Shown here piece after piece: positions 6,285 to 14,436 of a DNA stretch of 21,664 nt (the first letter of the stretch is position 1; each line of letters begins with the position of its first letter). The stretch covers positions 1-21,664 of the forward strand of contig DHLX01000025.1 in assembly GCA_002405475.1 (NCBI GenBank), read 5' to 3'. The position numbers were made by a program, and so were the translations under genes. The notes below the pieces were generated by a model. It was not told the DNA's origin. It saw only the letters and a program-made list of their open reading frames with translations, and ran no database searches. Source of the DNA: Burkholderiales bacterium UBA4657 (GTDB taxonomy: Bacteria > Pseudomonadota > Gammaproteobacteria > Burkholderiales > Burkholderiaceae_E).

Positions 6285-6902
6285 TTATTTCTTCTGATCC
6301 AGTTCCCAGCGTTTCCAGGCCGCGTAAACCGCATTCGGGTATTCGGCGCGCCCCCGGCTGCCGTTATAGCGCCCCAATGCCAGATACAGGTCACCTTTCT
6401 CACGGTCGAGGTAATAGCGCAGGATGGTGCAGCCGTAGCGCAGGTTGGTGCGCATGTCGAACAGGCTGCGCGGGTCGCCATTGCCAATGACGCGGGTCCA
6501 GAACGGCATGACCTGCATATAGCCTATGGCACCGGCACTGGAAATTGCGTGCTTGCGAAAATTCGATTCAACGTGAATCAAACCCAGCACCAGCGCCGGA
6601 TCGAGTCCGGCGCGGCGCGCCTCATACCAGACCGTCTTCAGAAATTCGGTGCGTTGCCTGAAATCAGGCTTGCGCCGCGTCAGGCGGTTGCCCATTTCGC
6701 CAATCCAGTTCAGATACGCAATACGTTCTTCATAGCGGCTAAAAACCGGGTCAGCTGGCGCTACATCGGCAATTTGTGCTGCCAGCGCGGTGCGCACCGA
6801 GTCGGCCAGATCTTCTTCTTTTTGCGCGCCCGCCAGCGCGTAGTTGCAATGGAGCGCAACGCATAACAATAACGCGGCTGACCTGGGTGCAGCGGTGGTC
6901 AT
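6285..6902 (-). CDS. Lytic transglycosylase (SLT domain)
   Basis: The 205-residue protein has an N-terminal signal segment (cleavage likely after YALA) and a Slt-type lysozyme fold. The catalytic Glu112 lies in IHVESNF, followed by GAIGYMQVMP (125-134) and GRYNGSRGRAEYP (177-189), the usual order in family 1 lytic transglycosylases. These enzymes cleave the MurNAc-GlcNAc bond of peptidoglycan with formation of 1,6-anhydro ends. There is no obvious lipobox, so it is probably periplasmic. The start codon overlaps the proS stop as ATGA, implying translational coupling and co-transcription with proS. A call as mltE-like or slt-like would be arbitrary, so no symbol is given. Confidence 0.9.
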   Translation of the reverse strand: MTTAAPRSAALLLCVALHCNYALAGAQKEEDLADSVRTALAAQIADVAPADPVFSRYEERIAYLNWIGEMGNRLTRRKPDFRQRTEFLKTVWYEARRAGLDPALVLGLIHVESNFRKHAISSAGAIGYMQVMPFWTRVIGNGDPRSLFDMRTNLRYGCTILRYYLDREKGDLYLALGRYNGSRGRAEYPNAVYAAWKRWELDQKK

Positions 6903-8638
6903 ACCAGGCTCAAATCAGCACGCACACGCTCAATCACCAGCGCCGCTGCCTCGGTTAGCAAGACTGGGGTCGCGGCCGCATCACGACGATGCTGGAATTC
7001 GACCTTGCCTTCCTTCAGCCCGCGGTCGCCCAGCGTTAGCCGATACGGTACACCGATCAATTCCCAATCGGCAAACATGGCACCGGGACGTTCGCCGCGA
7101 TCATCCCAAATGACGTCTATCTGCGCTGCTTCCAGCGCCTGGTGCAGTTGTTGTGCTGCGTCGCGTACTGCCTCGCTACGGTCAGCGCCTATGGGACACA
7201 AAACGACATGGAATGGTGCCATGGCGGTGGGCCAGATGATGCCTTTGTCGTCATGGTTCTGTTCTATCGCCGCCCCCAGCAGGCGTGTCACACCAATACC
7301 GTAACAACCCATGAACATACGCCGGGTAGTGCCATCTTCGTCGGTAAAATTCAGGTTCATGGTCTCGGCATAGGGCAGCCCGGCAAAGACATGCCCGACT
7401 TCTATGCCACGTTGTAGTGCCAGTACGCCTTGACCATCGGGCGAGGGGTCGCCCGCCACGACATTGCGCAAATCGGCCGTTTCTGGCTCGACTAAATCAC
7501 GCCCCCAGTTCACCCCGGTATAGTGAAACCCGGCCTCGTTTGCGCCACAAATAAAGTCACTCATGTGTGCCACGGTACGATCCGCTACGACGTGTACCGG
7601 TTTGGCAGTTTGCACCGGACCCAGGTAACCCGGCTTGCAGCCAAAATGTTCAATAATTTCGGTTTCGGTGGCAAAGCGAAAACCATTTTTCAGACCGGCT
7701 ACCTTGCCGGCCTTGACTTCGTTCAGGTCATGGTCGCCACGCAGCAACAGCAGCCAGATTTGCGCGGGCGCATTATTTTGCTCTACCGCCAGTACAATCG
7801 ACTTGACCGTCTGTTGCAGCGGCACACTCAGGAAATCGGCCACCTGTTCGCATTTGGCCTTGCCTGGGGTCGGGGTCTTGGTCAGGGTTTTCGTGGGTGC
7901 AGCGCGTTGCGCTAGTAAGGGCAGGGCTTCGGCCATTTCCATATTGGCAGCGTAGTCTGAGGTCGGGCAATAAACAATCTGATCTTCGCCGGTATCGGCG
8001 ATGACCTGAAATTCGTGACTGGCCTTGCCGCCAATATTGCCGGTGTCTGCCGCCACCGCACGAAAGGTGAGCCCCAGACGTTTGAAAATACGCACATAGG
8101 CCTCAAACATGGCGGCATAACTGCGCATGGCCGCGTCCTGGTCACGGTCGAACGAGTAAGCGTCTTTCATGGTGAATTCACGTCCGCGCATGACACCGAA
8201 ACGTGGGCGGCGCTCGTCACGAAATTTGGTCTGGATGTGATAAAAATTGACGGGTAGCTGTTTGTAACTACGCACCTCACCACGCACGATGTCGGCAATA
8301 ACTTCCTCGCTGGTGGGCTGAATAATAAAGTCGCGTTCGTGTCGGTCTTTGACGCGCAGCAGCTCAGACCCCATCTTGTGCCAGCGCCCCGACTCTTGCC
8401 ATAGTTCGGCGGGTTGTACCACCGGCATGAGTAGCTCAATGGCACCGGCACGGTTCATTTCCTGGCGGATGATGGCCTCGACTTTACGAATGGAACGCAG
8501 ACCCATGGGCAGATAGTTATAAATACCCGCTGCCAATTTGCGAATCATGCCGCTGCGCAGCATGAGTTTTTGTGACACCACCTCGGCGTCGGCCGGGGCT
8601 TCTTTGAGCGTAGAGATAAAAAATTGCGAAGTTTTCAT
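6899..8638 (-). CDS. proS: Prolyl-tRNA synthetase
   Basis: The 579-residue protein is a complete bacterial-type class II ProRS. Motif 2 is in FRDERRPRFGVMRGREFTMK (139-158) and motif 3 in GCYGIGVTRLLGA (444-456). The editing insertion domain lies between them, about residues 220-395. It keeps the Lys of TVKS at position 279, the number I recall for the editing Lys of the E. coli enzyme, and the GYLGP loop (337-341). The enzyme charges tRNA-Pro and clears mischarged Ala-tRNA-Pro. A Thr/Pro/Lys-rich stretch (247-262) at the start of the editing domain looks like a flexible linker. The ATG at 8638 has only a weak AGG upstream. It is divergent from rppH and heads the cluster running to 5390. Confidence 0.97.
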   Translation of the reverse strand: MKTSQFFISTLKEAPADAEVVSQKLMLRSGMIRKLAAGIYNYLPMGLRSIRKVEAIIRQEMNRAGAIELLMPVVQPAELWQESGRWHKMGSELLRVKDRHERDFIIQPTSEEVIADIVRGEVRSYKQLPVNFYHIQTKFRDERRPRFGVMRGREFTMKDAYSFDRDQDAAMRSYAAMFEAYVRIFKRLGLTFRAVAADTGNIGGKASHEFQVIADTGEDQIVYCPTSDYAANMEMAEALPLLAQRAAPTKTLTKTPTPGKAKCEQVADFLSVPLQQTVKSIVLAVEQNNAPAQIWLLLLRGDHDLNEVKAGKVAGLKNGFRFATETEIIEHFGCKPGYLGPVQTAKPVHVVADRTVAHMSDFICGANEAGFHYTGVNWGRDLVEPETADLRNVVAGDPSPDGQGVLALQRGIEVGHVFAGLPYAETMNLNFTDEDGTTRRMFMGCYGIGVTRLLGAAIEQNHDDKGIIWPTAMAPFHVVLCPIGADRSEAVRDAAQQLHQALEAAQIDVIWDDRGERPGAMFADWELIGVPYRLTLGDRGLKEGKVEFQHRRDAAATPVLLTEAAALVIERVRADLSLV

Positions 8639-8691
8639 AGGAGCCTGTCGAAATACATCATTTCATTCACCGCAAAACCAGCCGGCGTGCT

Positions 8692-8697
8692 TATAAT
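8692..8697 (+). promoter_or_regulatory. Consensus -10 element of rppH
   Basis: A perfect TATAAT lies 32 nt before the rppH start, leaving a short leader that contains AGGTG. No good -35 hexamer is found at 16-18 nt. Confidence 0.5.
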
Positions 8698-8729
8698 CGA
8701 GCTAATTTTAAAAGATTGCAGGTGTAATC

Positions 8730-9332
8730 ATGCTCGACCGGGAAGGTTTTCGCCCGAATGTCGGCATTATCTTGGTGAACCAGAGAAATCAGGTATGGTG
8801 GGGTAAACGTGTAAACGAGCATTCGTGGCAATTTCCGCAGGGTGGCATCAAGTACGGCGAATCGCCCGAACAAGCCATGTACCGCGAGTTGCACGAAGAA
8901 ATTGGCCTGAAGCCCGAACACGTGAAAATCCTCGGACGTACCCGCGACTGGTTGCGCTATGAAGTGCCCGACCACTTTATTAAACGCGATATCCGTGGGC
9001 ATTATCGTGGCCAGAAGCAAATCTGGTTTTTACTGCGCATGGTGGCACGCGACTACGATATTTCCTTGCGTGCGACTGACCATCCCGAGTTTGACGCCTG
9101 GCGCTGGCATGACTATTGGGTTCCGCTCGACACCGTTATTGAATTTAAACGCGAAGTTTATATGCAGGCGCTGAATGAACTGGCGCGTGTACTGTTCCGT
9201 GGTCGTGAGGTCGATGTGCCGTCCAGCCATACGGTTAAACAACGCCAGCGTGAGGTGCGATATTTGCGTCATGTCGTGCGGCATGCAAATGACTCCCAGG
9301 GGGATAATGTGGTCGCAGGTGAGGAACCGTAG
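8730..9332 (+). CDS. rppH: RNA pyrophosphohydrolase RppH
   Basis: The 200-residue Nudix enzyme begins MLDREGFRPNVGIIL, the typical RppH opening, and contains WQFPQGGI followed by a canonical Nudix box at residues 38-60 (G..E.......RELHEEIGL). RppH removes pyrophosphate from the 5' triphosphate end of mRNA and so starts RNase E-dependent decay. The GQKQIWFLLRM and EFDAWRWHDYW segments are also typical. The tail beyond about residue 160 is poorly conserved and longer than in E. coli (176 residues as I recall). AGGTG sits 7 nt before the ATG. The gene is divergent from proS and converges on the nucleotidase gene with 22 nt between stops. Confidence 0.95.
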   Translation: MLDREGFRPNVGIILVNQRNQVWWGKRVNEHSWQFPQGGIKYGESPEQAMYRELHEEIGLKPEHVKILGRTRDWLRYEVPDHFIKRDIRGHYRGQKQIWFLLRMVARDYDISLRATDHPEFDAWRWHDYWVPLDTVIEFKREVYMQALNELARVLFRGREVDVPSSHTVKQRQREVRYLRHVVRHANDSQGDNVVAGEEP

Positions 9333-9354
9333 CCTGACAAACCACAATCGGCTG

Positions 9355-10269
9355 TCAAGGTTTTTTTGGCGGATTCGCCACGCCACTCACAACATGCCCG
9401 GTCGGCGCTACTCCGGCAGCCGATTCGCAGTGATGGGTCTGGTCATCAAAGAAAAAGTCGGGTTCAAATTCGCGCAGGAACGAGCCTTTGTCCAGGCCGC
9501 CCAAAAACATGGCTTCATCGACGGTCACGTTCCAGTCCATGAGCGTGCGAATGGCGCGTTCATGCGCGGGCGCACTGCGTGCCGTCACCAGTGCGGTACG
9601 GATGCGCATCGGAGCTTCTTTGCCAGCCACCTGTTGCAGATTATGCAAGGCCTTGAGCAGGGGCGCAAATGGGCCTTCTGGCAGTGGACGCGTCACATGC
9701 GTCACTTCATGGTCAACAAAACTCGGCAGGCCGCTTTGTTTATAGACCGCTTCGGCCTCATCGGAAAACAAGACTGCGTCACCGTCGAAGGCAATACGAA
9801 TTTCGTCAGGGTGTGATTCGGCCGCTTTGCGTGAAGCCGGAAACACCCGAGCCGCTGGGTAGCCAGCGTCGAGCGCTGCCCGTACATCGGTTTCATTAGC
9901 GCTTAAAAACAGATTGGCATTGAGCGAATGCAAATAGCGCCAGGGTTCGCGTCCGCGTGTAAACACGCCGCGCTCCAGAGAAAAACCGGCATGCTTGGCC
10001 GAGCGATAAACGCGCAGGCCCGAGACCGGGTCGTTACGCGATAAGATAACGACTTCGACCCGATGTGCGTCCGGGCTGTTGAAGGCTAATAATTTTTTGA
10101 CCAGGGGTGCCGCTGGCCCTTCGGGCGCCGGCACGTCCAGACGCTGCAATTGCAGCTTCATATAGGCGGCATCGTCGTGTTCTTCAAACACCCGATTCTC
10201 TTCTTCAAAGTCGAACAAGGCCCGGGAGCTGATAGCGACAACGAGTTTACCTTCGAGACTGACGGCCAT
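9355..10269 (-). CDS. Cytosolic 5'-nucleotidase (NT5C1-like)
   Basis: The 304-residue protein matches the 5'-nucleotidase family related to animal cytosolic 5'-nucleotidase I, which is HAD-like and dephosphorylates nucleoside monophosphates. Visible marks are VVILSRNDPVSGLRVYRS (73-90), FLSANETDV (121-129), IAFDGDAVLFSDEAE (159-173) with the Asp pair typical of the family, and FLGGLDKGSFLREF near the C terminus followed by FFFDDQ. There is no signal peptide, so it is cytoplasmic. It starts 2 nt after the mgtE stop, so the two are almost certainly co-transcribed. HAD enzymes need Mg2+, a possible but unproven link to the transporter. Substrate preference cannot be read from the sequence. Confidence 0.88.
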   Translation of the reverse strand: MAVSLEGKLVVAISSRALFDFEEENRVFEEHDDAAYMKLQLQRLDVPAPEGPAAPLVKKLLAFNSPDAHRVEVVILSRNDPVSGLRVYRSAKHAGFSLERGVFTRGREPWRYLHSLNANLFLSANETDVRAALDAGYPAARVFPASRKAAESHPDEIRIAFDGDAVLFSDEAEAVYKQSGLPSFVDHEVTHVTRPLPEGPFAPLLKALHNLQQVAGKEAPMRIRTALVTARSAPAHERAIRTLMDWNVTVDEAMFLGGLDKGSFLREFEPDFFFDDQTHHCESAAGVAPTGHVVSGVANPPKKP

Positions 10270-10271
10270 GG

Positions 10272-11771
10272 CTATAAGAAAAATAAGGTGGCCAACCCCA
10301 GGAAAATGAAAAATCCCATGGAGTCAGTAGAAAAAGTGAGCAAAACCGACGAACCCATGGCCGGGTCGCGCCCTAATTTTTGCAGCAGCATGGGCACCGC
10401 CATGCCGACGCAGGTGCCCAACAGCATATTGAGCACCATGGCCAGACACATGACCAGACCGAGTAAAGACCCTTGTGGTGAGTTTATGTACAGCAAATAG
10501 GCAAACAGGCCGGCAACCGAGCCCCATACCAGACCATTGAGCAGGGCAATACCGACCTCCTTGAATACCAGGCGTCGGGCGTTGTCAAAGGTCACTTGCC
10601 CGAGGGCAATCGAGCGGATCAGGAGTGTCATGGTCTGGTTCCCCGAATTACCGGCAATACCCGCGACGATGGGCATGAGCGCCGCCAGTGCCACTACTTT
10701 TTCGATAGTACCCTCAAACGCGCCAATGACGCGGCTGGCAAAAAAGGCGGTACACATATTGACTGCCAGCCATAACCAGCGGTTCTTGGCCGATTTCCAG
10801 ACTGACGAGAACAGGTCTTCTTCCTCACGTAAACCAGCTTTGGCCAGTACCTGTTCTTCCGATTCTTCGCGAATCACATCCACCACTTCGGCCACGGTCA
10901 GACGCCCAATCAGGCGTCCGCGCCTGTCCACCACGGGAGCCGACACCAGGTCATAACGCTCGAACGCCTGCGCTGCTTCGCTGGCATCATCTTCGGCATG
11001 CAGGGTGAACATTTCGGTTTCCATGACTTGTGCCACTTCAACTTCCGGCTCGTTCACCAATAGCCGGTTAATCGACAAACTGCCCTTCAGGTAGTCGTCA
11101 CGATCGACGATGAATACCTGGTCGGTATGGTCGGGTAACTGCTCGAACCGGCGCAAATAGCGCAGCACGACTTCCAGCGTTACATCATCACGCACCGTCA
11201 CCGTGTCAAAGTCCATACGCGCACCGACCGAGTGTTCCGGGTACGACATGGCGGTTTGCAAGTCCTCGCGTTCTTCAAGGCTCAAACCTTCCTTGACTTC
11301 CTCAATCACTTCCTGCGGCAGGTCGGCGGCAATATCGGCTAGCTCGTCGGCGTCCAGTTGTTCGGCGGCAGCCACCAGTTCTTCGCGATCCATCGACGCA
11401 ATCAGCGTTTCACGCACCGCGTCCGACACTTCGACCAAAATGTCACCGTCGCGGTCAGCCTTGACCAGATCCCAGACCGTCAGTCGGTCTTCCAGCGGCA
11501 AGGCTTCAAGCAGATAGGCCACATCCGCCGGGTGCAGTTGCTCGACCACACTGCGCATTTCTGCTTCGTGCTGCTTGTGCGTCAGCAGTGCCACCAGTTC
11601 GTGTCGTTTTTCGTCTTCAGCGTAGCGTTGACGCTGGGTCACCTGCTCGACGATGCGTTGCCGGCGCAATAATTCCTGCACCCGAACCAGGGCACGCTGC
11701 GCGGCGTCGGGGTCGCGCGGCGGGCTGATGTCGCGTGCTGCTTCGCGCAGCGGGGTTTCAAGCTCGGTCAT
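10272..11771 (-). CDS. mgtE: Magnesium transporter MgtE
   Basis: The 499-residue protein has the full MgtE order. A helical, acidic N domain (about residues 50-150) is followed by two CBS domains (about 155-280, including VFIVDRDDYLKGSL and SAPVVDRRGRLIGRLTVAEV). A five-helix pore domain runs from about 315 to the end, with PIVAGIAGNSGNQT and STDSMGFFIFLGLA, the conserved pore segments. MgtE admits Mg2+ through the inner membrane; the N and CBS domains sense cytoplasmic Mg2+ and close the channel. The ATG at 11771 lies 9 nt after a TAGAAT hexamer with only a weak GGGAA upstream. No Mg-sensing riboswitch is visible, since the upstream gap is tiny. Confidence 0.95.
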   Translation of the reverse strand: MTELETPLREAARDISPPRDPDAAQRALVRVQELLRRQRIVEQVTQRQRYAEDEKRHELVALLTHKQHEAEMRSVVEQLHPADVAYLLEALPLEDRLTVWDLVKADRDGDILVEVSDAVRETLIASMDREELVAAAEQLDADELADIAADLPQEVIEEVKEGLSLEEREDLQTAMSYPEHSVGARMDFDTVTVRDDVTLEVVLRYLRRFEQLPDHTDQVFIVDRDDYLKGSLSINRLLVNEPEVEVAQVMETEMFTLHAEDDASEAAQAFERYDLVSAPVVDRRGRLIGRLTVAEVVDVIREESEEQVLAKAGLREEEDLFSSVWKSAKNRWLWLAVNMCTAFFASRVIGAFEGTIEKVVALAALMPIVAGIAGNSGNQTMTLLIRSIALGQVTFDNARRLVFKEVGIALLNGLVWGSVAGLFAYLLYINSPQGSLLGLVMCLAMVLNMLLGTCVGMAVPMLLQKLGRDPAMGSSVLLTFSTDSMGFFIFLGLATLFFL

Positions 11772-11786
11772 GGTGTTCCCATTCTA

Positions 11787-11807
11787 CCTCTGCAAAACCC
11801 CTACAAT
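11787..11807. promoter_or_regulatory. Back-to-back -10-like hexamers of mgtE and nudJ
   Basis: TACAAT at 11802-11807 (plus) ends 7 nt before the ATG at 11815. A TAGAAT reading on the minus strand, at about 11781-11786 just left of this span, ends 9 nt before the mgtE ATG. Neither has a good -35. Both would start transcription at or within a few bases of the start codon. Confidence 0.3.
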
Positions 11808-11814
11808 GGCGTTT

Positions 11815-12300
11815 ATGGCAACACTTTGGAAACCTAATGTCACGGTCGCCGCCGTGGTGTATCAAAATGACCGCTTTTTACTGGTCGAGGAAAACACGCG
11901 CGACGGCATCCGCTACAACAACCCGGCCGGGCATTTGGACCCGGGCGAGAGTCTGGTACAGGCTGTCATACGCGAGACCCGCGAGGAAACCGCCTACCGA
12001 TTTACGCCCACGGGCTGGCTTGGTGCCTATATGACCCGCACCTGCATCAGCGGCACACGGGAAGACATCACTTATCTACGGTTCGCATTTTTGGGTCAGG
12101 TCTCAGACCATGACCCGGCGCAGGCCTTGGATACGGGTATTGTGCGTGCGCTCTGGCTGTCACTCGAAGAGGTTCGGGCTCTGCAACACTTGCATCGCTC
12201 GCCCCTGGTCATGAAATGTATAGAAGACTGTCTGGCCGGGCAGCGTCTGCCACTTGAAGCTTTATATACTCACGACTCGATCTGGCTGCGGCAGTCATGA
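11815..12300 (+). CDS. nudJ: NUDIX hydrolase, NudJ type
   Basis: The 161-residue protein begins WKPNVTVAAVVY, close to the N terminus of E. coli NudJ. It has NNPAGHLDPGES and a Nudix box at residues 39-61 in which the usual Gly near the end is Ala60. NudJ hydrolyses thiamine and nucleotide pyrophosphates. Its place directly before mnmA is the same as in E. coli, which supports the name. The ATG at 11815 is preferred from that N terminus; an ATG at 11806 would add three residues. Neither has a ribosome-binding site, and a TACAAT hexamer ends 7 nt before 11815, so a leaderless mRNA is possible. The stop overlaps mnmA by 4 nt. Confidence 0.88.
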   Translation: MATLWKPNVTVAAVVYQNDRFLLVEENTRDGIRYNNPAGHLDPGESLVQAVIRETREETAYRFTPTGWLGAYMTRTCISGTREDITYLRFAFLGQVSDHDPAQALDTGIVRALWLSLEEVRALQHLHRSPLVMKCIEDCLAGQRLPLEALYTHDSIWLRQS

Positions 12301-13397
12301 AAAAAAGCCGTGTCGTTGTCGGTATGTCGGGCGGGGTCGATTCCTCGGTCGCGGCCTGGTTGCTGAAACAGCAAGGCTACGAAGTCATTGGCGTTTTCAT
12401 GAAAAACTGGGAAGACGACGATGATAGCGAGTATTGTTCCTCACGTCAGGACTGGCTCGACGCCGCCAGCGTGGCCGATGTGGTCGGCGTTGATATTGAA
12501 GCGGTCAATTTTGCTGCGGATTATAAAGACCGTGTTTTTGCTGAGTTTTTGCGCGAATATCAAGCGGGGCGTACTCCTAACCCGGACGTTTTGTGTAATG
12601 CCGAAATCAAGTTCAAGGCTTTTCTCGACCACGCCCTGACCTTGGGAGCAGACAAAATTGCCACCGGCCACTACGCCCGTGTGCGTGAGATGAATGGCCA
12701 ATTCCAGTTGCTGAAAGCGCTCGATGCGAGTAAAGACCAGAGTTATTTTTTGCACCGGCTGAACCAGGAACAACTGGCAAAAACCCTGTTTCCACTTGGA
12801 GAAATGAACAAGACCGAGGTGCGTCGTCTGGCTGAACAGCTAAAGCTGCCCAATGCCAGAAAAAAAGATTCGACCGGTATTTGCTTTATTGGCGAGCGGC
12901 CATTCCGTGAATTTCTGCATCGTTATCTGGCGTTCAAGCCCGGCGAGATGGTGACTCCCGAGGGTAAGGTAGTCGGTCAGCATGTGGGTTTGAGCTTTTA
13001 TACGCTGGGGCAGCGCAAGGGCATCGGTCTGGGTGGCAGTAAAGACGGCTCGGGCGAGCCATGGTTTGTGGCTGATAAAGACCTGGACAATAATCGTTTA
13101 ATTGTGGTTCAAGGGCACGACCATGAGCTGTTGTTGTCAGGTGCCTTGCAAGCCGAACAAATAAGCTGGGTCGCCGGGCACTCTCCCGCTGCGGGCGCCT
13201 ATGCTGCCAAGACCCGTTATCGTCAGGCCGATGCCGAGTGTCAATTGCATCTGTCTGACGCTGCTTTTGATCTGCAATTTTCCCAGCCACAATGGGCAGT
13301 CACCCCCGGTCAGTCTGCCGTGATTTATGATGGCAAAGTTTGCCTGGGCGGTGGCATTATTCATCGTGTTTTCAGGAGTACGCATGCCTCGGTGTAA
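12297..13397 (+). CDS. mnmA: tRNA-specific 2-thiouridylase MnmA
   Basis: The 366-residue enzyme has the PP-loop SGGVDSS (11-17), the first catalytic Cys100 in NPDVLCNAEIKF, the second Cys196 in STGICFIGE, plus GHYAR, KDQSYFL and FYTLGQRKGIGLGG. All are diagnostic of MnmA. It puts sulfur on the wobble uridine of tRNAs for Lys, Glu and Gln, using sulfur relayed by the Tus system. The ATG overlaps the nudJ stop as ATGA, indicating coupled translation. The 3' end overlaps the RND adaptor gene by 14 nt, which is less usual. Length and motifs are complete. Confidence 0.97.
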   Translation: MKKSRVVVGMSGGVDSSVAAWLLKQQGYEVIGVFMKNWEDDDDSEYCSSRQDWLDAASVADVVGVDIEAVNFAADYKDRVFAEFLREYQAGRTPNPDVLCNAEIKFKAFLDHALTLGADKIATGHYARVREMNGQFQLLKALDASKDQSYFLHRLNQEQLAKTLFPLGEMNKTEVRRLAEQLKLPNARKKDSTGICFIGERPFREFLHRYLAFKPGEMVTPEGKVVGQHVGLSFYTLGQRKGIGLGGSKDGSGEPWFVADKDLDNNRLIVVQGHDHELLLSGALQAEQISWVAGHSPAAGAYAAKTRYRQADAECQLHLSDAAFDLQFSQPQWAVTPGQSAVIYDGKVCLGGGIIHRVFRSTHASV

Positions 13398-14436
13398 AGC
13401 AGTGAAGCTGGTTTTTTTTGTGGCACTAATTGGCCTGGGTTTTCACGTCAGGGCGCAGACTACCCCGAGTGCTACCACGCCATTACGTAGCATGATTCAA
13501 ACCAAACCAGTGACTGAACTGGCGCTGTACCCCTTGCGCGAAGCGAGTGCCAGCGTCGTGGCGCGTAATCAGGCCAAAATATCGAGCGAAGTCAGCGGCG
13601 TTATCGTGCAAATGGTTGCCGAGACTGGACAAACCGTGGCGCGTGGCGCCGAACTGGTACAAATCGACCCAACTGATTATCGCCTGAATCTGGAGCGCGC
13701 ACGAGCCAGCCTGGAGTCGAGTCGTGCCCGACTGGCGCAAGCCGAGTCACAATTGCGACGGGCTCGGGAATTGCAGGCACAAAACTTTATTTCATCTGAA
13801 GCCGTGACGCAGCGTGAGACTGAAAAAGCCGTGGTCGAGGCCGAGCTTAAGGTGAGTGAAAATGCATTGGCACAAGCGCAGCGGGCTTTAAGTAAAACCA
13901 GCCTGCGTGCACCGTTTGCGGCAGTGATACTGTCGCGTACAGCCAGCGTCGGTGAGTTGGCTAACCCCGGAACGCTTTTGCTGACGCTGGTGGAAGCCGC
14001 TCCGCCGCAGGTGAGTGCTGCATTGACCGCCGCCGATGTGACCAGCTTTGATAGCGCACGGGAGTTGAGTTTTGAAAGCCAGGGCAGAACCTGGGCGCTG
14101 AAGAAATTACGTATCGCAGCAGCCGTCAACCCCGGTACGCGCACACGTGAAGCCCGACTGGTGTTCACCGATGCTGAATCGGCCTTGCCCGGCACTGAAG
14201 GGCGTTTGCTATGGCGTGATACTCGCATCCATCTGCCCGCCAGCGTGATTGCAACCCGTGGTGTTGGGGCAGATTTGCGTTATGGCGTGGTAGTGGTTGA
14301 ACAGGGCAAGGCCAGATTTGTGCCGATAGCGGGGGTACAGGAGGGGCGCCCGGTGTTATTGCCCCGAGAGTTGTACAACGCCATCATAGTGACGCGCGGT
14401 CAAAATGCGGTTGATGAGGGCGCCGCTCTGCGATGA
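13384..14436 (+). CDS. RND efflux periplasmic adaptor (membrane fusion protein)
   Basis: The 350-residue protein has an N-terminal signal (cleavage likely after HVRA, residue 24). A lipoyl-like half motif lies at about 62-98 (ISSEVSGVIVQMVAETGQTV), then an Ala/Glu/Arg-rich coiled-coil hairpin at about 100-170. The second lipoyl half follows (LRAPFAAVILSR, 174-185), then a beta-barrel and a membrane-proximal part. It should link the inner-membrane RND pump to an outer-membrane channel. AGGAG 6 nt before the ATG at 13384 decides the start, placing it inside the end of mnmA. The stop overlaps the permease start (ATGA). No outer-membrane partner gene is in this window. The substrate cannot be inferred. 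Confidence 0.92.
   Translation: MPRCKAVKLVFFVALIGLGFHVRAQTTPSATTPLRSMIQTKPVTELALYPLREASASVVARNQAKISSEVSGVIVQMVAETGQTVARGAELVQIDPTDYRLNLERARASLESSRARLAQAESQLRRARELQAQNFISSEAVTQRETEKAVVEAELKVSENALAQAQRALSKTSLRAPFAAVILSRTASVGELANPGTLLLTLVEAAPPQVSAALTAADVTSFDSARELSFESQGRTWALKKLRIAAAVNPGTRTREARLVFTDAESALPGTEGRLLWRDTRIHLPASVIATRGVGADLRYGVVVVEQGKARFVPIAGVQEGRPVLLPRELYNAIIVTRGQNAVDEGAALR

Noticed and set aside
9175..9816. Open frame of 213 codons overlapping rppH and antisense to the nucleotidase
   Set aside because: Both overlapped genes are well supported by motifs; the product has no family features.
11772..11814. Mg2+ riboswitch ahead of mgtE
   Set aside because: Only about 40 nt separate mgtE from the divergent nudJ, too little for a known Mg2+ riboswitch.
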